Source of the DNA: Nitriliruptoria bacterium
GTDB taxonomy: Bacteria > Actinomycetota > Nitriliruptoria > Euzebyales > Egibacteraceae
NCBI GenBank assembly: GCA_003553565.1
Contig: PWER01000123.1
Span: 1 to 64,000, forward strand
Direction of reading: 5' to 3'
DNA length: 64,000 nt
Made by a program: the position numbers and the translations under genes. Positions 47,092 through 57,866 of the stretch are shown in pieces. The notes below the pieces were generated by a model, which was not told the origin of the DNA, did no database searches, and saw only the letters and a list, made by a program, of their open reading frames with translations. Position 1 is the first letter of the stretch. The number at the start of each line of letters is the position of its first letter.

Positions 47092-47769
47092 ATGAGCACC
47101 GCCTCCCCCCTGCCCTACCCGCTGGACGGCACCGTGGAGCCGGGCGGTCCCGCCATCGCGCGGACCGTGACGGTGGCTGGCGTCGCGGTGGAGATCCGCA
47201 AGCTGTCGGTGGGCGAGCTGGACAACAACGTCTACCTGCTCACCGACGTCGACCGGGGCTCGGCGCTGCTGATCGACGCCGCGGCCGATGCCGACCGCAT
47301 CCTCGCCGAGGTCGGCGAGCGCACCGTCGAGACGATCCTGACCACCCACGGCCACTGGGACCACATCCGCGCCCTCGACGAGGTGGCCGAGGCCACCGGC
47401 GCGGCGCTGGCCCACCCCCCCATCGAGTCCGAGGCGATCGGCCACGACCCGGATGTGCCCGCGCTGCACGGCACGCGCCTGCACGTGGGCGCTGCGCCCG
47501 TCGACCTCCGCCACACGCCGGGCCACACCGCGGGCTCGGTCAGCGCGCTGCTCGGGCCGCACCACCTGTTCAGCGGCGACACGCTGTTCCCCGGCGGGCC
47601 GGGTGCGACCTTCGGCGACGCCGAGGCGTTCGCGACGATCATGCGCAGCCTCCGCGAGCAGCTGTTCACCCTCGACGACGACACGTGGGTCTACCCCGGG
47701 CACGGCGACGACACCACCATCGGGGGTGAGCGCCCCGACCTCGACGCGTGGGAGCGGCGCGGCTGGTGA
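47092..47769 (+). CDS. Metallo-beta-lactamase-fold hydrolase
   Basis: 225 residues of the glyoxalase-II-like MBL fold. The metal motif THGHWDHI (about 85-92), the later His in [15 protein letters not shown], the Asp in [14 protein letters not shown] and the final YPGHGDDT complete the two-metal site. The substrate is unknown; mycothiol or glutathione-type thioesters are possible. An MBL gene between uvrA and uvrB is a recurring actinobacterial arrangement. ATG at 47092; SD weak. It is divergent from uvrA and convergent with uvrB (12 bases). Confidence 0.9.
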   Translation: MSTASPLPYPLDGTVEPGGPAIARTVTVAGVAVEIRKLSVGELDNNVYLLTDVDRGSALLIDAAADADRILAEVGERTVETILTTHGHWDHIRALDEVAEATGAALAHPPIESEAIGHDPDVPALHGTRLHVGAAPVDLRHTPGHTAGSVSALLGPHHLFSGDTLFPGGPGATFGDAEAFATIMRSLREQLFTLDDDTWVYPGHGDDTTIGGERPDLDAWERRGW

Positions 47770-47781
47770 CGCCGGGCGCGC

Positions 47782-49908
<2,127 letters not shown>

Positions 49909-50016
49909 CGGGGTCAGCCAGGCCTCCGGGATCAGGTGGGCGCGACGGTCGCTGGGGCCATGCTAGGTTCCGCGCCCCGCGGACCGCGCTGCTGTGGCAC
50001 GACGAGGAGGACGCCT

Positions 50017-50292
50017 GTGGAGGACGGGGAGCGCATCGAGCGCGTCTTCGCGACGCTGGCCGAGGTGGCGGGCACCGCCCCGCTGTCGGAGTCCGAGGCC
50101 GAGGCGCTGCTCGACCTCGCGCGGGTCATGGCCCACGACGTGGAGCGCAAGCTCGCCCCGCTGGCGACCTACGCGATCGGGCTGGCGCTGGACCCAGCCG
50201 AGGACGTCGAGGAGCGGGTGCACCGCATCCGCCTGGTGATCGAGGCCGTCGAGGGCGGGCGCATCACCCCCGAGGGCGACCGCGCCGACTGA
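50017..50292 (+). CDS. DUF6457-like small protein
   Basis: 91 residues, all helical, with the core ALLDLARVMAHDVERKLAPL and ATYAIGLALDPAED. This resembles DUF6457, a small domain often found beside or fused to molybdenum-cofactor genes such as mobA; the family name is from memory. The GTG start at 50017 follows GAGGAGGACGCCT. It converges with moaA 52 bases later, which supports the molybdenum link. Function unknown. Confidence 0.65.
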   Translation: MEDGERIERVFATLAEVAGTAPLSESEAEALLDLARVMAHDVERKLAPLATYAIGLALDPAEDVEERVHRIRLVIEAVEGGRITPEGDRAD

Positions 50293-50344
50293 CGGGGCCA
50301 ACGACGGCTGACGGCAGGGCGGGCCGCAGCCGCGGCCGAGGCGC

Positions 50345-51352
50345 TCACCCGCCGATGTAGCTCATCTCCACCTTCTGGTGGGTCGGCGTGCCCTCCGCGC
50401 GCTGCTCGGAGTAGCGGTCGCGGCGCCCGCTCCAGATCGCGGCGACGCGCGCGGCGAGCTGGTCGTCGTCGGCGCCGTCCCGCATCGGGCCGCGCAGGTC
50501 GGTCCCCGCCGCGGCGAACAGGCAGGTGTAGAGCTCGCCGATCGCCGAGACGCGGGCCCGCGTGCAGTCACGGCAGAAGGGCCGCGTCACCGAGGCGATG
50601 ACGCCGAGCTCGGCGGCCCCGTCGGCATGGCGCCAGCGCTCGGCGACCTCGCTGGCGGCCTCCGCGGCCACCGGCTCCAGCGCGAACCGTCGTCGGAGGC
50701 GGGCGAGGATCTCCTCGGCGGGCACGACCTCGTCCATGCGCCAGCCGTTCGTGGCGCCGACGTCCATGTACTCGATGAAGCGCACCGTGCGCCCGGTGCG
50801 TCGACCCCAGTCCGCGAGGTCCTCGATCGCGTGCTCGTTGCGGCCGCGTCGCACCACGGCGTTGACCTTGACCGGGCCGAGCCCCGCGGCCTCGGCCGCC
50901 TCGATGCCCTCCAGGACGGTGGCCACCGGCACGCGGGTGTCGGCCATCATCGCGAAGGTCGGGTCGTCGAGCGCGTCGAGGCTGACCGTGACCCGCCCCA
51001 GCCCGGCCGCGGCCAGGCGCTCGGCCTGCGATGCGAGCAGGGAGGCGTTGGTCGTGAGCGCCAGGTCGGCGACGCCCTCCAGGCCCGCGAGGCCCTCGAC
51101 GAGGCGGTGGAGGTCCCGGCGCAGCAGGGGCTCACCACCGGTCAGGCGCACCTTGCGCACCCCGAGGCCCACCAGGACGCGCGTCAGGCGCGTCAGCTCC
51201 TCGAAGCTCAACAGCTCCTCGCGCTCCAGGAAGGCGTGGTCGGCGCCGAACCGCTCGCGCGGCATGCAGTGCGGGCAGCGGAAGTTGCAGCGGTCGGTCA
51301 CCGACAGCCGCAGATCGCGCAGGGGTCGCGCCAGCTCGTCCCGGGGCCCCAT
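50345..51352 (-). CDS. moaA: GTP 3',8-cyclase (molybdenum cofactor biosynthesis)
   Basis: 335 residues. The radical-SAM cluster CNFRCPHC (about 22-29) follows LRLSVTDR; LTGGEPLLRRDL is the SAM motif. The second iron-sulfur cluster is supplied by FCRDCTRARVSAIGELYTCL. The C terminus ends in the double glycine (SYIGG) that MoaA needs for activity. It makes cyclic pyranopterin precursor from GTP with MoaC. ATG at 51352 after GGAGGAGCAGCGAGCCC. It is the only committed cofactor enzyme in the window; the molybdoenzyme at 19233 is a likely user. Confidence 0.95.
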   Translation of the reverse strand: MGPRDELARPLRDLRLSVTDRCNFRCPHCMPRERFGADHAFLEREELLSFEELTRLTRVLVGLGVRKVRLTGGEPLLRRDLHRLVEGLAGLEGVADLALTTNASLLASQAERLAAAGLGRVTVSLDALDDPTFAMMADTRVPVATVLEGIEAAEAAGLGPVKVNAVVRRGRNEHAIEDLADWGRRTGRTVRFIEYMDVGATNGWRMDEVVPAEEILARLRRRFALEPVAAEAASEVAERWRHADGAAELGVIASVTRPFCRDCTRARVSAIGELYTCLFAAAGTDLRGPMRDGADDDQLAARVAAIWSGRRDRYSEQRAEGTPTHQKVEMSYIGG

Positions 51353-51436
51353 GGGCTCGCTGCTCCTCCACCAGGGTCGTGGTCGGCAGGGTAGGGCCGC
51401 CCCGTGCCCCGCGCGAGCCCCGGCGGCGCCGGACCC

Positions 51437-52429
51437 TCAACCCGCGACGGTCAGCACGTCGACGAGGGGTCGCAGGTCCCCGGGGCCGACGACGTCCCGC
51501 GGCAGCTGCGGGACCCGACGCTGGGGCAGGTCGCCGAGGCGGTCGGTGAGGTCCGCGAGGTGCGTCGCCTGCTGGGCGCGCCGCTCCGACAGGAACGCGC
51601 CGTCGGCGTCCTCGGGGAGCACGCGGTTGACCAGCAGCCCGGCGACGGGGATGTCGTGGGCCGCGAGCTGCTCGCGCGCCCGCTCGGTCTCGAGGATCGG
51701 GAGCCGCTCGGGGACCGCGACGAGCCACACCGCGGTGTCGTGGCGCAGCCGCTCGCCCGCCGCGGTGAGGCGGGCGCGTCGATCGCGCAGCCGCGCGAGC
51801 ACCGGGTCCTCGTCGGGACCGTCGCGGCCGGCGAGGTTGCGCAGCAGGCGCTCGGCGCCCACCACCTGCTCGCGCTGGCGGACCAGTCCCTCCACCCAGG
51901 CGGTCAGCAGCGACGGCAACGCGAGGAGCCGCAGGGTGTGGCCGGTGGGGGCGCTGTCCACCACGAGGCGGTCGTAGGGGTCGGGGCACTGCGCGAGGAG
52001 GTCGGCCACGCGCTCGAAGGTCGCCGACTCCGCCATGCCCGGGCTGTCGCGGGCCAGGCGCAGGTGGCGCTGCACCTGCGGCCACAGGTCGGGGTCGACG
52101 CGGTCGGCCACCGCCTCCTCGACGCTCGCGAGGTGCTCGCGCGCCGCCCGGTCGGGGTCGAGCTCGAGGGCGTCGAGGCGCTCGCCGACCCGTGTCGGCT
52201 CGGGACCCAGGTCGCGTCCGAGGACGTCGCCGGTCGAGTGCGCCGGGTCGGTGGACACGAGCAGGGTGCGCGCCCCGGCCTCGGACAGGGCGACTGCCGT
52301 GGCGGCGGCCAGCGTCGTCTTGCCGACCCCGCCCTTGCCGGACAGCAGCACGATCGGGCGGTCGGCATCCGCGGCCGCGGGGCTCGCGGGCGCGTCGGGC
52401 CGCGGCGCGCGTCGCGGGGCCCGGGGCAT
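51437..52429 (-). CDS. ArsA/GET3-type P-loop ATPase
   Basis: 330 residues. The deviant Walker A SGKGGVGKTTLAAATAVAL with the SIMIBI-class signature lysine, STDPAHSTGDVLG (switch I), VVDSAPTGHTLRLLALPSLL (switch II) and LVNRVLPEDA (A-loop region) mark an ArsA-like ATPase, and no arsenite-binding cysteine triad is seen. It overlaps the stop codon of the cory-CC-star-type gene (TGATG at 52429), so the two are translationally coupled. cstA is just upstream. A role in assembling or regulating the CstA system is plausible but inferred. Confidence 0.88.
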   Translation of the reverse strand: MPRAPRRAPRPDAPASPAAADADRPIVLLSGKGGVGKTTLAAATAVALSEAGARTLLVSTDPAHSTGDVLGRDLGPEPTRVGERLDALELDPDRAAREHLASVEEAVADRVDPDLWPQVQRHLRLARDSPGMAESATFERVADLLAQCPDPYDRLVVDSAPTGHTLRLLALPSLLTAWVEGLVRQREQVVGAERLLRNLAGRDGPDEDPVLARLRDRRARLTAAGERLRHDTAVWLVAVPERLPILETERAREQLAAHDIPVAGLLVNRVLPEDADGAFLSERRAQQATHLADLTDRLGDLPQRRVPQLPRDVVGPGDLRPLVDVLTVAG

Positions 52430-52740
52430 CAGCAGCACATCCCGGCCTCGGGCGCGCGCTCCCAGCCCTCGCGCCGATGCCAGTCGTGGTAGGCGGCCAG
52501 CAGCTCGGGATAGAGCTCCACGGTGATCGCGCTGGCGGGGTTGTCGACCCCGAGCGCCTCGAGGAACAGCACGGTGACCAGCACGTCCTCGCGACGGCGC
52601 GCCTCGCGCTCCAGGCCCGCGCGCACCGGGGCGGTGTAGAGCTCGTCGTACACCTCCGCGGCGGCGCGGGCGGTGCGGCGCACCCGCGCCCACCACCCGG
52701 CCGCCGCTCCGGCGCGCGGGTCGTCCTCGTGCGATCCCAC
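52429..52740 (-). CDS. Cory-CC-star-type small protein
   Basis: 103 residues. Conserved-looking parts are VYDELYTAPVRAGLEREARR, VLFLEALGVDNPASAITVEL, YPELLAAYHDWHRREGWERA and the end MCC. A terminal Cys-Cys immediately before the stop is the feature that names the cory-CC-star family, which also occurs in haloarchaea; the name is from memory. Its stop overlaps the ATG of the ArsA-type ATPase and it lies 25 bases after cstA, so the three form one unit. Function unknown; the terminal cysteines suggest metal or thiol handling. Confidence 0.75.
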   Translation of the reverse strand: MGSHEDDPRAGAAAGWWARVRRTARAAAEVYDELYTAPVRAGLEREARRREDVLVTVLFLEALGVDNPASAITVELYPELLAAYHDWHRREGWERAPEAGMCC

Positions 52741-52765
52741 GCGCGTCCTCCTCGGTCGGGGGCCT

Positions 52766-54514
52766 CTAGCTGCCCGTGCCGGTGCTGGGCTCGTCGGGGG
52801 CGGTCACCGGGTCCTGGCGCGCGCGGGCGTCGCGCAGGCGGCGCAGCGCGAGCACGGCCTCGACGACCACCCAGACGGCCAGGAACAGGATCACGAGGTT
52901 CAGCGGCAGCAGCACCGTCCGCGTGACCAGGTCGCCGGTGGCGATGAAGTCGATCGCGTCGAGCACCAGCGCCGTGATGGTCATGGCGAGCAGGAACACC
53001 AGCGGCACGACCGCCGGGATCGGGTTGCGCCGGCGGGCGATCAGGTAGACGGCGATCACCGACAGGGCGAGCCCGGCGGTGAGCTGGTTGGTGGTGCCGA
53101 ACAGGATCCACAGCCGCTCGAAGGCGACCTCGCGGAACAGCGCCAGGACCAGCGGGATCGCGACGGCCAGCAGCGTGACGGCGTTCAGGTTGCGCGACAG
53201 CCCCCGAGCGCCGCTGATGTAGCCGATCTCCTGGATCACGTAGCGCTGCATGCGCACGCCCGTGTCCAGGGTGGTGGCCGCGAACGCGATCACGATCAGC
53301 GAGCCGAACACCAGGCCGATCTGCTCGGGGATCGCCAGGTTGGAGGCGAAGCCGCTGACGCCGCTGACGAAGTTGCCGACCGCGCCGCCGTCGGCGGCCT
53401 CGAACGACGCGTAGGCCTCGTTCCAGTCGATGCCCACGATGCCGAGCCCGGCCGCCCCGGCCATGACCGCGCCCATGGCCAGCGAGCCCTCGCCGAGCGA
53501 GCCGAGGGAGCCGACCATGCGGGCGTCGGACTCCTTGTCGAGCTGCTTGGCCGTGGTGCCCGAGGAGACCAGGCTGTGGAAGCCGCTGATCGCGCCGCAG
53601 GCGATGACCACGAACAGGAACGGCACGACCGGCGGGGCGTCGGCGGGGATGTCGGGGTTGACCGCCGGGGCGTCGATGGTGTCGAAGCCCACGAGCATGC
53701 CCACGAAGATCACCACCAGCGCGATCACGAGCTGGTGGGCGTTGATGTAGTCGCGCGGCTGCAGGAGGATCCACACGGGGATGCGCGAGGCGACGCCAGC
53801 GTAGGCGAACAGCAGGATCACCCAGAGGTTGCCGGGCTCGTTGATGAAGAAGGCCATGCCGGTGGCCTCGGCCAGCGGCGTGATGTCCAGCGGGACGGCA
53901 GCGCCGAGCGGCAGGGTCGCGTACAGCGCGACCACGGCCAGGAGCGAGGGCGCCAGCGCGGGCGTGCGGCGACGGTAGATCAGCTGCCCGAGGGCGATGG
54001 CGATCGGGATCTGCGCCAGCACCGGGATGACGACCTCGGGGTTGCCCATGAACAGGTTCGAGATGACGATCGCGAACACCGCGTTCACGAGCGTCAGCAG
54101 GAAGAAGATGATCAGCAGGAACAGCGTCCGCGCGCGGTTGCTGATGACGTCCTGGGCCACCGTGCCGATGTTGCGGGCCTTGTGGCGGATGCTCACCACG
54201 ATCGAGCCGAAGTCGTGGGCGCCCGAGGCGAAGATCGTGCCGAGCACCACCCACGCCAGCGCCGGCAGCCAACCCCACACCACCGCGATCGCTGGGCCGA
54301 CGATGGGCGCGGCCCCGGCCACCGAGGTGAAGTGGTGACCGAACAGCACGTGCTTGTTGGTGGGCACGAAGTCGACGCCGTCGCGGAACTCGTGGGCCGG
54401 GGTCAGGTTCCCGTCGTCGAGCACGTAGATGCGCTCGGCGAGGTAGCGCGAGTACCAGCGGTAGGCGACGACGTAGGCGGCGAAGACGACGGCGGCGACC
54501 AGGATGGCAGGCAT
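52766..54514 (-). CDS. cstA: CstA-family carbon-starvation (pyruvate/peptide) transporter
   Basis: 582 residues with about 14-16 membrane helices. It has the CstA core FVPTNKHVLFGHHFTSVAGA, SVVGPAIAVVWGW-like PIVGPAIAVVWGWLPA, FASGAHDFGSIVVSIRHKAR and VIACGAISGFHSLVSSGTTA. E. coli CstA-type proteins take up pyruvate and peptides. The ATG at 54514 follows CCAGGAGGAGCCGCC. The promoter is at 54645-54673, divergent from the gene at 54726. It leads the cory-CC-star/ArsA unit. Confidence 0.93.
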   Translation of the reverse strand: MPAILVAAVVFAAYVVAYRWYSRYLAERIYVLDDGNLTPAHEFRDGVDFVPTNKHVLFGHHFTSVAGAAPIVGPAIAVVWGWLPALAWVVLGTIFASGAHDFGSIVVSIRHKARNIGTVAQDVISNRARTLFLLIIFFLLTLVNAVFAIVISNLFMGNPEVVIPVLAQIPIAIALGQLIYRRRTPALAPSLLAVVALYATLPLGAAVPLDITPLAEATGMAFFINEPGNLWVILLFAYAGVASRIPVWILLQPRDYINAHQLVIALVVIFVGMLVGFDTIDAPAVNPDIPADAPPVVPFLFVVIACGAISGFHSLVSSGTTAKQLDKESDARMVGSLGSLGEGSLAMGAVMAGAAGLGIVGIDWNEAYASFEAADGGAVGNFVSGVSGFASNLAIPEQIGLVFGSLIVIAFAATTLDTGVRMQRYVIQEIGYISGARGLSRNLNAVTLLAVAIPLVLALFREVAFERLWILFGTTNQLTAGLALSVIAVYLIARRRNPIPAVVPLVFLLAMTITALVLDAIDFIATGDLVTRTVLLPLNLVILFLAVWVVVEAVLALRRLRDARARQDPVTAPDEPSTGTGS

Positions 54515-54644
54515 GGCGGCTCCTCCTGGCGGAGAGCGGGACTCCCCGCATGGCGATGCTGTTCTCGGCGGCTCGCATCGCGCACCCGGCCCGCGACCCG
54601 TGGGAGCCTCGGCGCTCCCTGCCCCCACCGTGCGCGACGGCGGC

Positions 54645-54673
54645 ATCGCACACGATCGACGCCATGCTGTCAA
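54645..54673 (-). promoter_or_regulatory. cstA promoter
   Basis: Read leftward: TTGACA (54673-54668), 17-base spacer, TGCGAT (54650-54645). The perfect -35 lies 160 bases before the cstA ATG. It overlaps the rightward promoter of the gene at 54726, so the two cannot be used at once. Confidence 0.5.
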
Positions 54674-54684
54674 GCCACGATAAT
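54656..54684 (+). promoter_or_regulatory. Promoter of the gene at 54726
   Basis: TCGACG (54656-54661), 17-base spacer, GATAAT (54679-54684). The start site would be near 54691, about 35 bases before the ATG. It overlaps the cstA promoter on the other strand. Confidence 0.5.
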
Positions 54685-54725
54685 CACGAGCGACGCGACC
54701 TCCGGCTGACCGAGGGAGACCAACG

Positions 54726-55520
54726 ATGGTAGACGTGACCGCGGCGTGCCAGGGCGCGGTGCTCGCGGAGGTGGGCTGGCGCCGCGCCGACGGCTCGGTC
54801 GGCGCGGTGGCGCGCGTGCCCCTGCTGGACGACGGCGTCCCGGTGCTCGCGCTGACCTACGACGAGCGGGCGCTGGCCGAGGAGCTCGCCGCGAGCCCAT
54901 CGGTGGTGCTCGTGGTGTCGGACGCACAGTGGGCGCTGCGGGGATGGGAGCCCCTGGCGATCGAGGGCCGCGCCGCCCTGCACCACGATCCCGACGGGGA
55001 GGCGTTCGAGGCCACGCTCGTCGAGGACGAGCTGCGCAAGCATCCGCCGTCGCGCCTGCGCGTGGACTCGCTGCTGCAGCGCCGCGAGCACTGGTGGTAC
55101 CTGGGCCGGCTGCTGCTGCGGCTCGAGCGTCGCCGCCTCCTGCCCGCACCCGCCGCTCGCACCAGCCCCGAGGAGGGGGTGCTGGTCTGGGACGCCGGAG
55201 AGGCCCTGGCGGTCGACACCGTCGCGGTCGATGCCTGGGACGCCACGACCGTCCGCGTCGGCTCGCTCGGCGGCGGCGCGCTGGCCGCCCCCCGCGGGGC
55301 CGCGGCCTGCCTGCTGCGCCACGAGGCCTCCCCGGACCTCGAGCGCCGCGCGGAGCTGCAGCTGCGGGGCACGCTCGATGGGGACAGGCTCGCGGTCACC
55401 GAGCGCCGCGGTGCCGCGGCGCTGCCGGCGGTGCCGGGCTGGTGGCAGCGGCTGCGCGCGGAGAAGCGCCGCGAGCGCGAGTGCAGCCGGGCCATTCGCC
55501 GGGCGGATCGCGCGGGCTGA
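54726..55520 (+). CDS. Uncharacterised 264-residue protein, possibly split-barrel
   Basis: The N-terminal part (about 10-130) alternates short strands (GVPVLALTYDERAL, SVVLVVSDAQWALRG, PLAIEGRAALHHDPDG) and ends in HPPSRLRVDSLLQRREHWWYLGR. This order resembles FMN-binding split-barrel (pyridoxamine-phosphate-oxidase-like) proteins, but I see no firm motif. The C-terminal half has a second beta-rich region and a basic end. No signal peptide. ATG at 54726 after GAGGGAGACCAACG. Its promoter overlaps that of cstA, suggesting opposed expression. Family unknown. Confidence 0.65.
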   Translation: MVDVTAACQGAVLAEVGWRRADGSVGAVARVPLLDDGVPVLALTYDERALAEELAASPSVVLVVSDAQWALRGWEPLAIEGRAALHHDPDGEAFEATLVEDELRKHPPSRLRVDSLLQRREHWWYLGRLLLRLERRRLLPAPAARTSPEEGVLVWDAGEALAVDTVAVDAWDATTVRVGSLGGGALAAPRGAAACLLRHEASPDLERRAELQLRGTLDGDRLAVTERRGAAALPAVPGWWQRLRAEKRRERECSRAIRRADRAG

Positions 55521-55566
55521 GCCGGCTCGGCCGGCGTCAGTGCAGCCGGCTCGGCCGGCGTCAGTG
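55520..55566. repeat. 24-base tandem duplication between convergent stops
   Basis: The unit AGCCGGCTCGGCCGGCGTCA plus GTGC occurs at 55520-55543 and again, with the last base changed, at 55544-55567. Each unit contains the hairpin GCCGGC-TCG-GCCGGC. The first unit begins on the last base of the stop of the gene at 54726; the second contains the coaE stop (55561-55563). Tandem hairpins may terminate both genes. Confidence 0.75.
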
Positions 55567-56199
55567 GTCGGGCAGCTCCCGGGCCAGGCGCTCGGCCTTC
55601 GCCCGGGCAGCGGCCTCGAGCTCGTCTGCGACCCGATCGGTCTCGCGGCGCAGGTCCTCGAGCGCGCCCTCGTTCCAGATCACGTGGGTGGCCGCGTCGA
55701 GCTTGCGCTGCAGCGAGGCCTGCGCGGCCACGCGCTGGCGCGCCTCCTCCTCGGTGAGGCCACGGTCGCGCACCAGCCGATCCACCTGGGTGGGCTCCTC
55801 GGCGGCGACCACGACGATCGCGTCGTAGCCACGATCGACGCCGAGCTCGACCAGCAGCGGCACATCGACCACTACGAGCCCGTCCAGGGCCGCCAGCACC
55901 TCGAGCCGATCGGCGATGGTCGCAGCGATCCGCGGGTGGGTGATCTCGTTGAGCAGGGCGCGCTTGGACTCGTCGGCGAAGACCAGCCGACCCAGGCGCG
56001 GGCGGTCGATGAAGCCCTCGTCGTCGAGGACCTCCTCGCCGAAGGCCTCGACGATCTCGCGCCAGGCATCGGTGCCGGGCAGGACCACGTCGCGGGCCAC
56101 GTCGTCGGCGTCGATGAGCTCGGCGCCCCGCTCCACCAGCCGCGCGGCGACCGTGCTCTTGCCCGATGCGACACCGCCCGTCAGACCGACCAGGTACAT
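55561..56199 (-). CDS. coaE: Dephospho-CoA kinase
   Basis: 212 residues. Walker A VGLTGGVASGKSTVAARLVE at the N terminus, the substrate segment IDADDVARDVVLPG, VVDVPLLVELGVDRGYDAIV (Walker B region) and the lid VRDRGLTEEEARQRVAAQ. Last step of CoA synthesis. ATG start at 56199. It follows rpsA by 73 bases on the same strand, the common actinobacterial order. Confidence 0.96.
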   Translation of the reverse strand: MYLVGLTGGVASGKSTVAARLVERGAELIDADDVARDVVLPGTDAWREIVEAFGEEVLDDEGFIDRPRLGRLVFADESKRALLNEITHPRIAATIADRLEVLAALDGLVVVDVPLLVELGVDRGYDAIVVVAAEEPTQVDRLVRDRGLTEEEARQRVAAQASLQRKLDAATHVIWNEGALEDLRRETDRVADELEAAARAKAERLARELPDH

Positions 56200-56272
56200 G
56201 CACGCTCCTCGGCGCGGGACCTCACGGGACCCTGGCCGGGGCTGCCGCGGCAGCCCCGTGCGAGCAGGCCTG

Positions 56273-57718
56273 CTAGGCCTCCTCGTCGGCCGCTGCGCTC
56301 TCGTCCTGTGCGCTCTCGTCCTGTGCGCTCTCGTCCTGTGCGCTCTCGGCCTGCGGCTCGGCCTCGGGCTCGACCTCGTCCTCGTCGACCTGGCCCTTCA
56401 GGTCGGCGACGACGTCCTCGAGGCTGACCCCGGACTCGCCCTTGGCCTGGAAGGCCTCGGCGAAGGCGGCCCCCACGGCGCTCTGGGGCATCTCCTCCTC
56501 GGTGGGCTCCTCGACCTCGCTGGCCGAGTAGGACGGCACCTGCTCCACCTCTGGCTCCTCGCCGTAGCCGGCCTTGACGGCCTGCTTGAGCGACAGGGAG
56601 ATGCGGCGGCGGGCCTCGTCGATGTCGATGATCTTGACCCAGCGGGGCTCACCGACCGAGACGACCTGCTCGGGCGACTCGACATGAGCCTCGGCCAGCT
56701 CGGAGATGTGGACCAGCCCCTCGATGCCCTCGGCCACCTTCACGAACGCGCCGAACGGCACCAGCTTGGTGACGCGGCCCTCGACGAACTCGCCCACGTA
56801 GTGCTGGCGGGCGAACTGCTGCCACGGGTCCTCCTGGGTGGCCTTCAGCGACAGCGACACGCGCTCGCGGTCGAGGTCCACGTCCAGCACCTCGACGTCG
56901 ACCTCCTGGCCGACCTCCACGACCTCGCTGGGATGGTCGACGTGCTTCCAGGACAGCTCGGAGACGTGCACGAGCCCGTCCACGCCGCCGAGGTCGACGA
57001 AGGAGCCGAAGTTGACGATCGAGCTGACGGTGCCGCGGCGCACCTCACCCTTCTGGAGGGTCTCGAGGAACTCGCGCCGGAACTCGCTCTGGGTCTCCTC
57101 GAGGAACTTGCGGCGCGACAGGACCACGTTGTTGCGGTTCTTGTCGAGCTCTATCACCTTGGCCTCGAGCTCGCGCCCCACATAGGGATGCAGGTCGCGG
57201 ACACGGCGCATCTCCACCAGCGACGCCGGCAGGAACCCGCGCAGGCCGATGTCGAGGATCAGCCCGCCCTTGACCACCTCGATCACCGTGCCCGTCACCG
57301 TCGAGTCGTTCTTGAAGATCTCCTCGATCTTGCCCCAGGCGCGCTCGTACTGGGCGCGCTTCTTGGACAGCACGAGACGACCCTGCTGGTCCTCCTTCTG
57401 CATGACCAGCGCCTCGACGACGTCACCGACCGCGACCACCTCGCCGGGGTCGACGTCGTGCTTGATGGACAGCTCCTTGGAGGGGATGACCCCCTCGCTC
57501 TTGAAGCCGATGTCCAGCAAGGCCTCGTCGGCGTCGACCTTGACGATGACGCCCTCGACGATGTCGCCTTCGTCGAAGGGCTTGATGGTCGACTCGAGGG
57601 CGCTCATGAACTCCTCTTGGGAGCCGAACTCCTCGAGGATCACCTCCTGCCCGCGTTCGCGCTCGGTGTCGGGCGCGGTGTCGAGCGTGGGCGTCGCGGT
57701 GTCGGTCTGCTGCTCCAT
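56273..57718 (-). CDS. rpsA: 30S ribosomal protein S1
   Basis: 481 residues with four S1 RNA-binding domains (about 50-120, 138-205, 225-295 and 310-380), seen from recurring GDIVEGVIVKVD-type strands, VVKGGLILDIGLRGFLPASL, VNFGSFVDLGGVDGLVHVSE and FVKVAEGIEGLVHISELAEA. The N terminus (about 1-45) and C terminus are acidic; the end repeats ESAQD three times, encoded by a 15-base tandem repeat. It binds mRNA for translation initiation. ATG at 57718 with a weak SD; a strong promoter precedes it at 57838-57866, leaving about a 115-base leader with a hairpin. Confidence 0.96.
   Translation of the reverse strand: MEQQTDTATPTLDTAPDTERERGQEVILEEFGSQEEFMSALESTIKPFDEGDIVEGVIVKVDADEALLDIGFKSEGVIPSKELSIKHDVDPGEVVAVGDVVEALVMQKEDQQGRLVLSKKRAQYERAWGKIEEIFKNDSTVTGTVIEVVKGGLILDIGLRGFLPASLVEMRRVRDLHPYVGRELEAKVIELDKNRNNVVLSRRKFLEETQSEFRREFLETLQKGEVRRGTVSSIVNFGSFVDLGGVDGLVHVSELSWKHVDHPSEVVEVGQEVDVEVLDVDLDRERVSLSLKATQEDPWQQFARQHYVGEFVEGRVTKLVPFGAFVKVAEGIEGLVHISELAEAHVESPEQVVSVGEPRWVKIIDIDEARRRISLSLKQAVKAGYGEEPEVEQVPSYSASEVEEPTEEEMPQSAVGAAFAEAFQAKGESGVSLEDVVADLKGQVDEDEVEPEAEPQAESAQDESAQDESAQDESAAADEEA
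56295..56348. repeat. 15-base tandem repeat in the rpsA 3' end
   Basis: The unit GCGCTCTCGTCCTGT starts at 56295, 56310 and 56325, with a partial fourth copy to 56348. It encodes the ESAQD repeats of the S1 tail, so copy-number change keeps the frame. Confidence 0.85.
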
Positions 57719-57837
57719 GCGGGTACCGGTCTTCGTTCGGCGGCGGCGTGCAGGTCAGTGTGCGTTCGCGGGGAGGCGCCCGGACGAGCGTGGCCGGGTC
57801 ATGCATGACGAGCCCGGCCTCCGGCGGGCGTCGCGGC

Positions 57838-57866
57838 AGTATGGCCGAGTCCCGCAGCGGTGTCAA
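57838..57866 (-). promoter_or_regulatory. rpsA promoter
   Basis: Read leftward: TTGACA (57866-57861), 17-base spacer, CATACT (57843-57838). The leader contains GGCCGGG (57792-57798) paired with CCCGGCC (57813-57819) around a loop that holds the palindrome TCATGCATGA. Autoregulation by S1 at this hairpin is possible but inferred. Confidence 0.6.

Noticed and set aside
46981-47703. N-terminal extension of uvrA to 47703
   Set aside because: The extension has no UvrA homology and overlaps the metallo-beta-lactamase-fold gene on the other strand. The GTG at 46980 starts the known UvrA N terminus.
47092-47769. Beta-lactamase activity of the MBL-fold protein
   Set aside because: No signal peptide, glyoxalase-II-like motif order, and the usual uvrA/uvrB neighbourhood of a housekeeping hydrolase.
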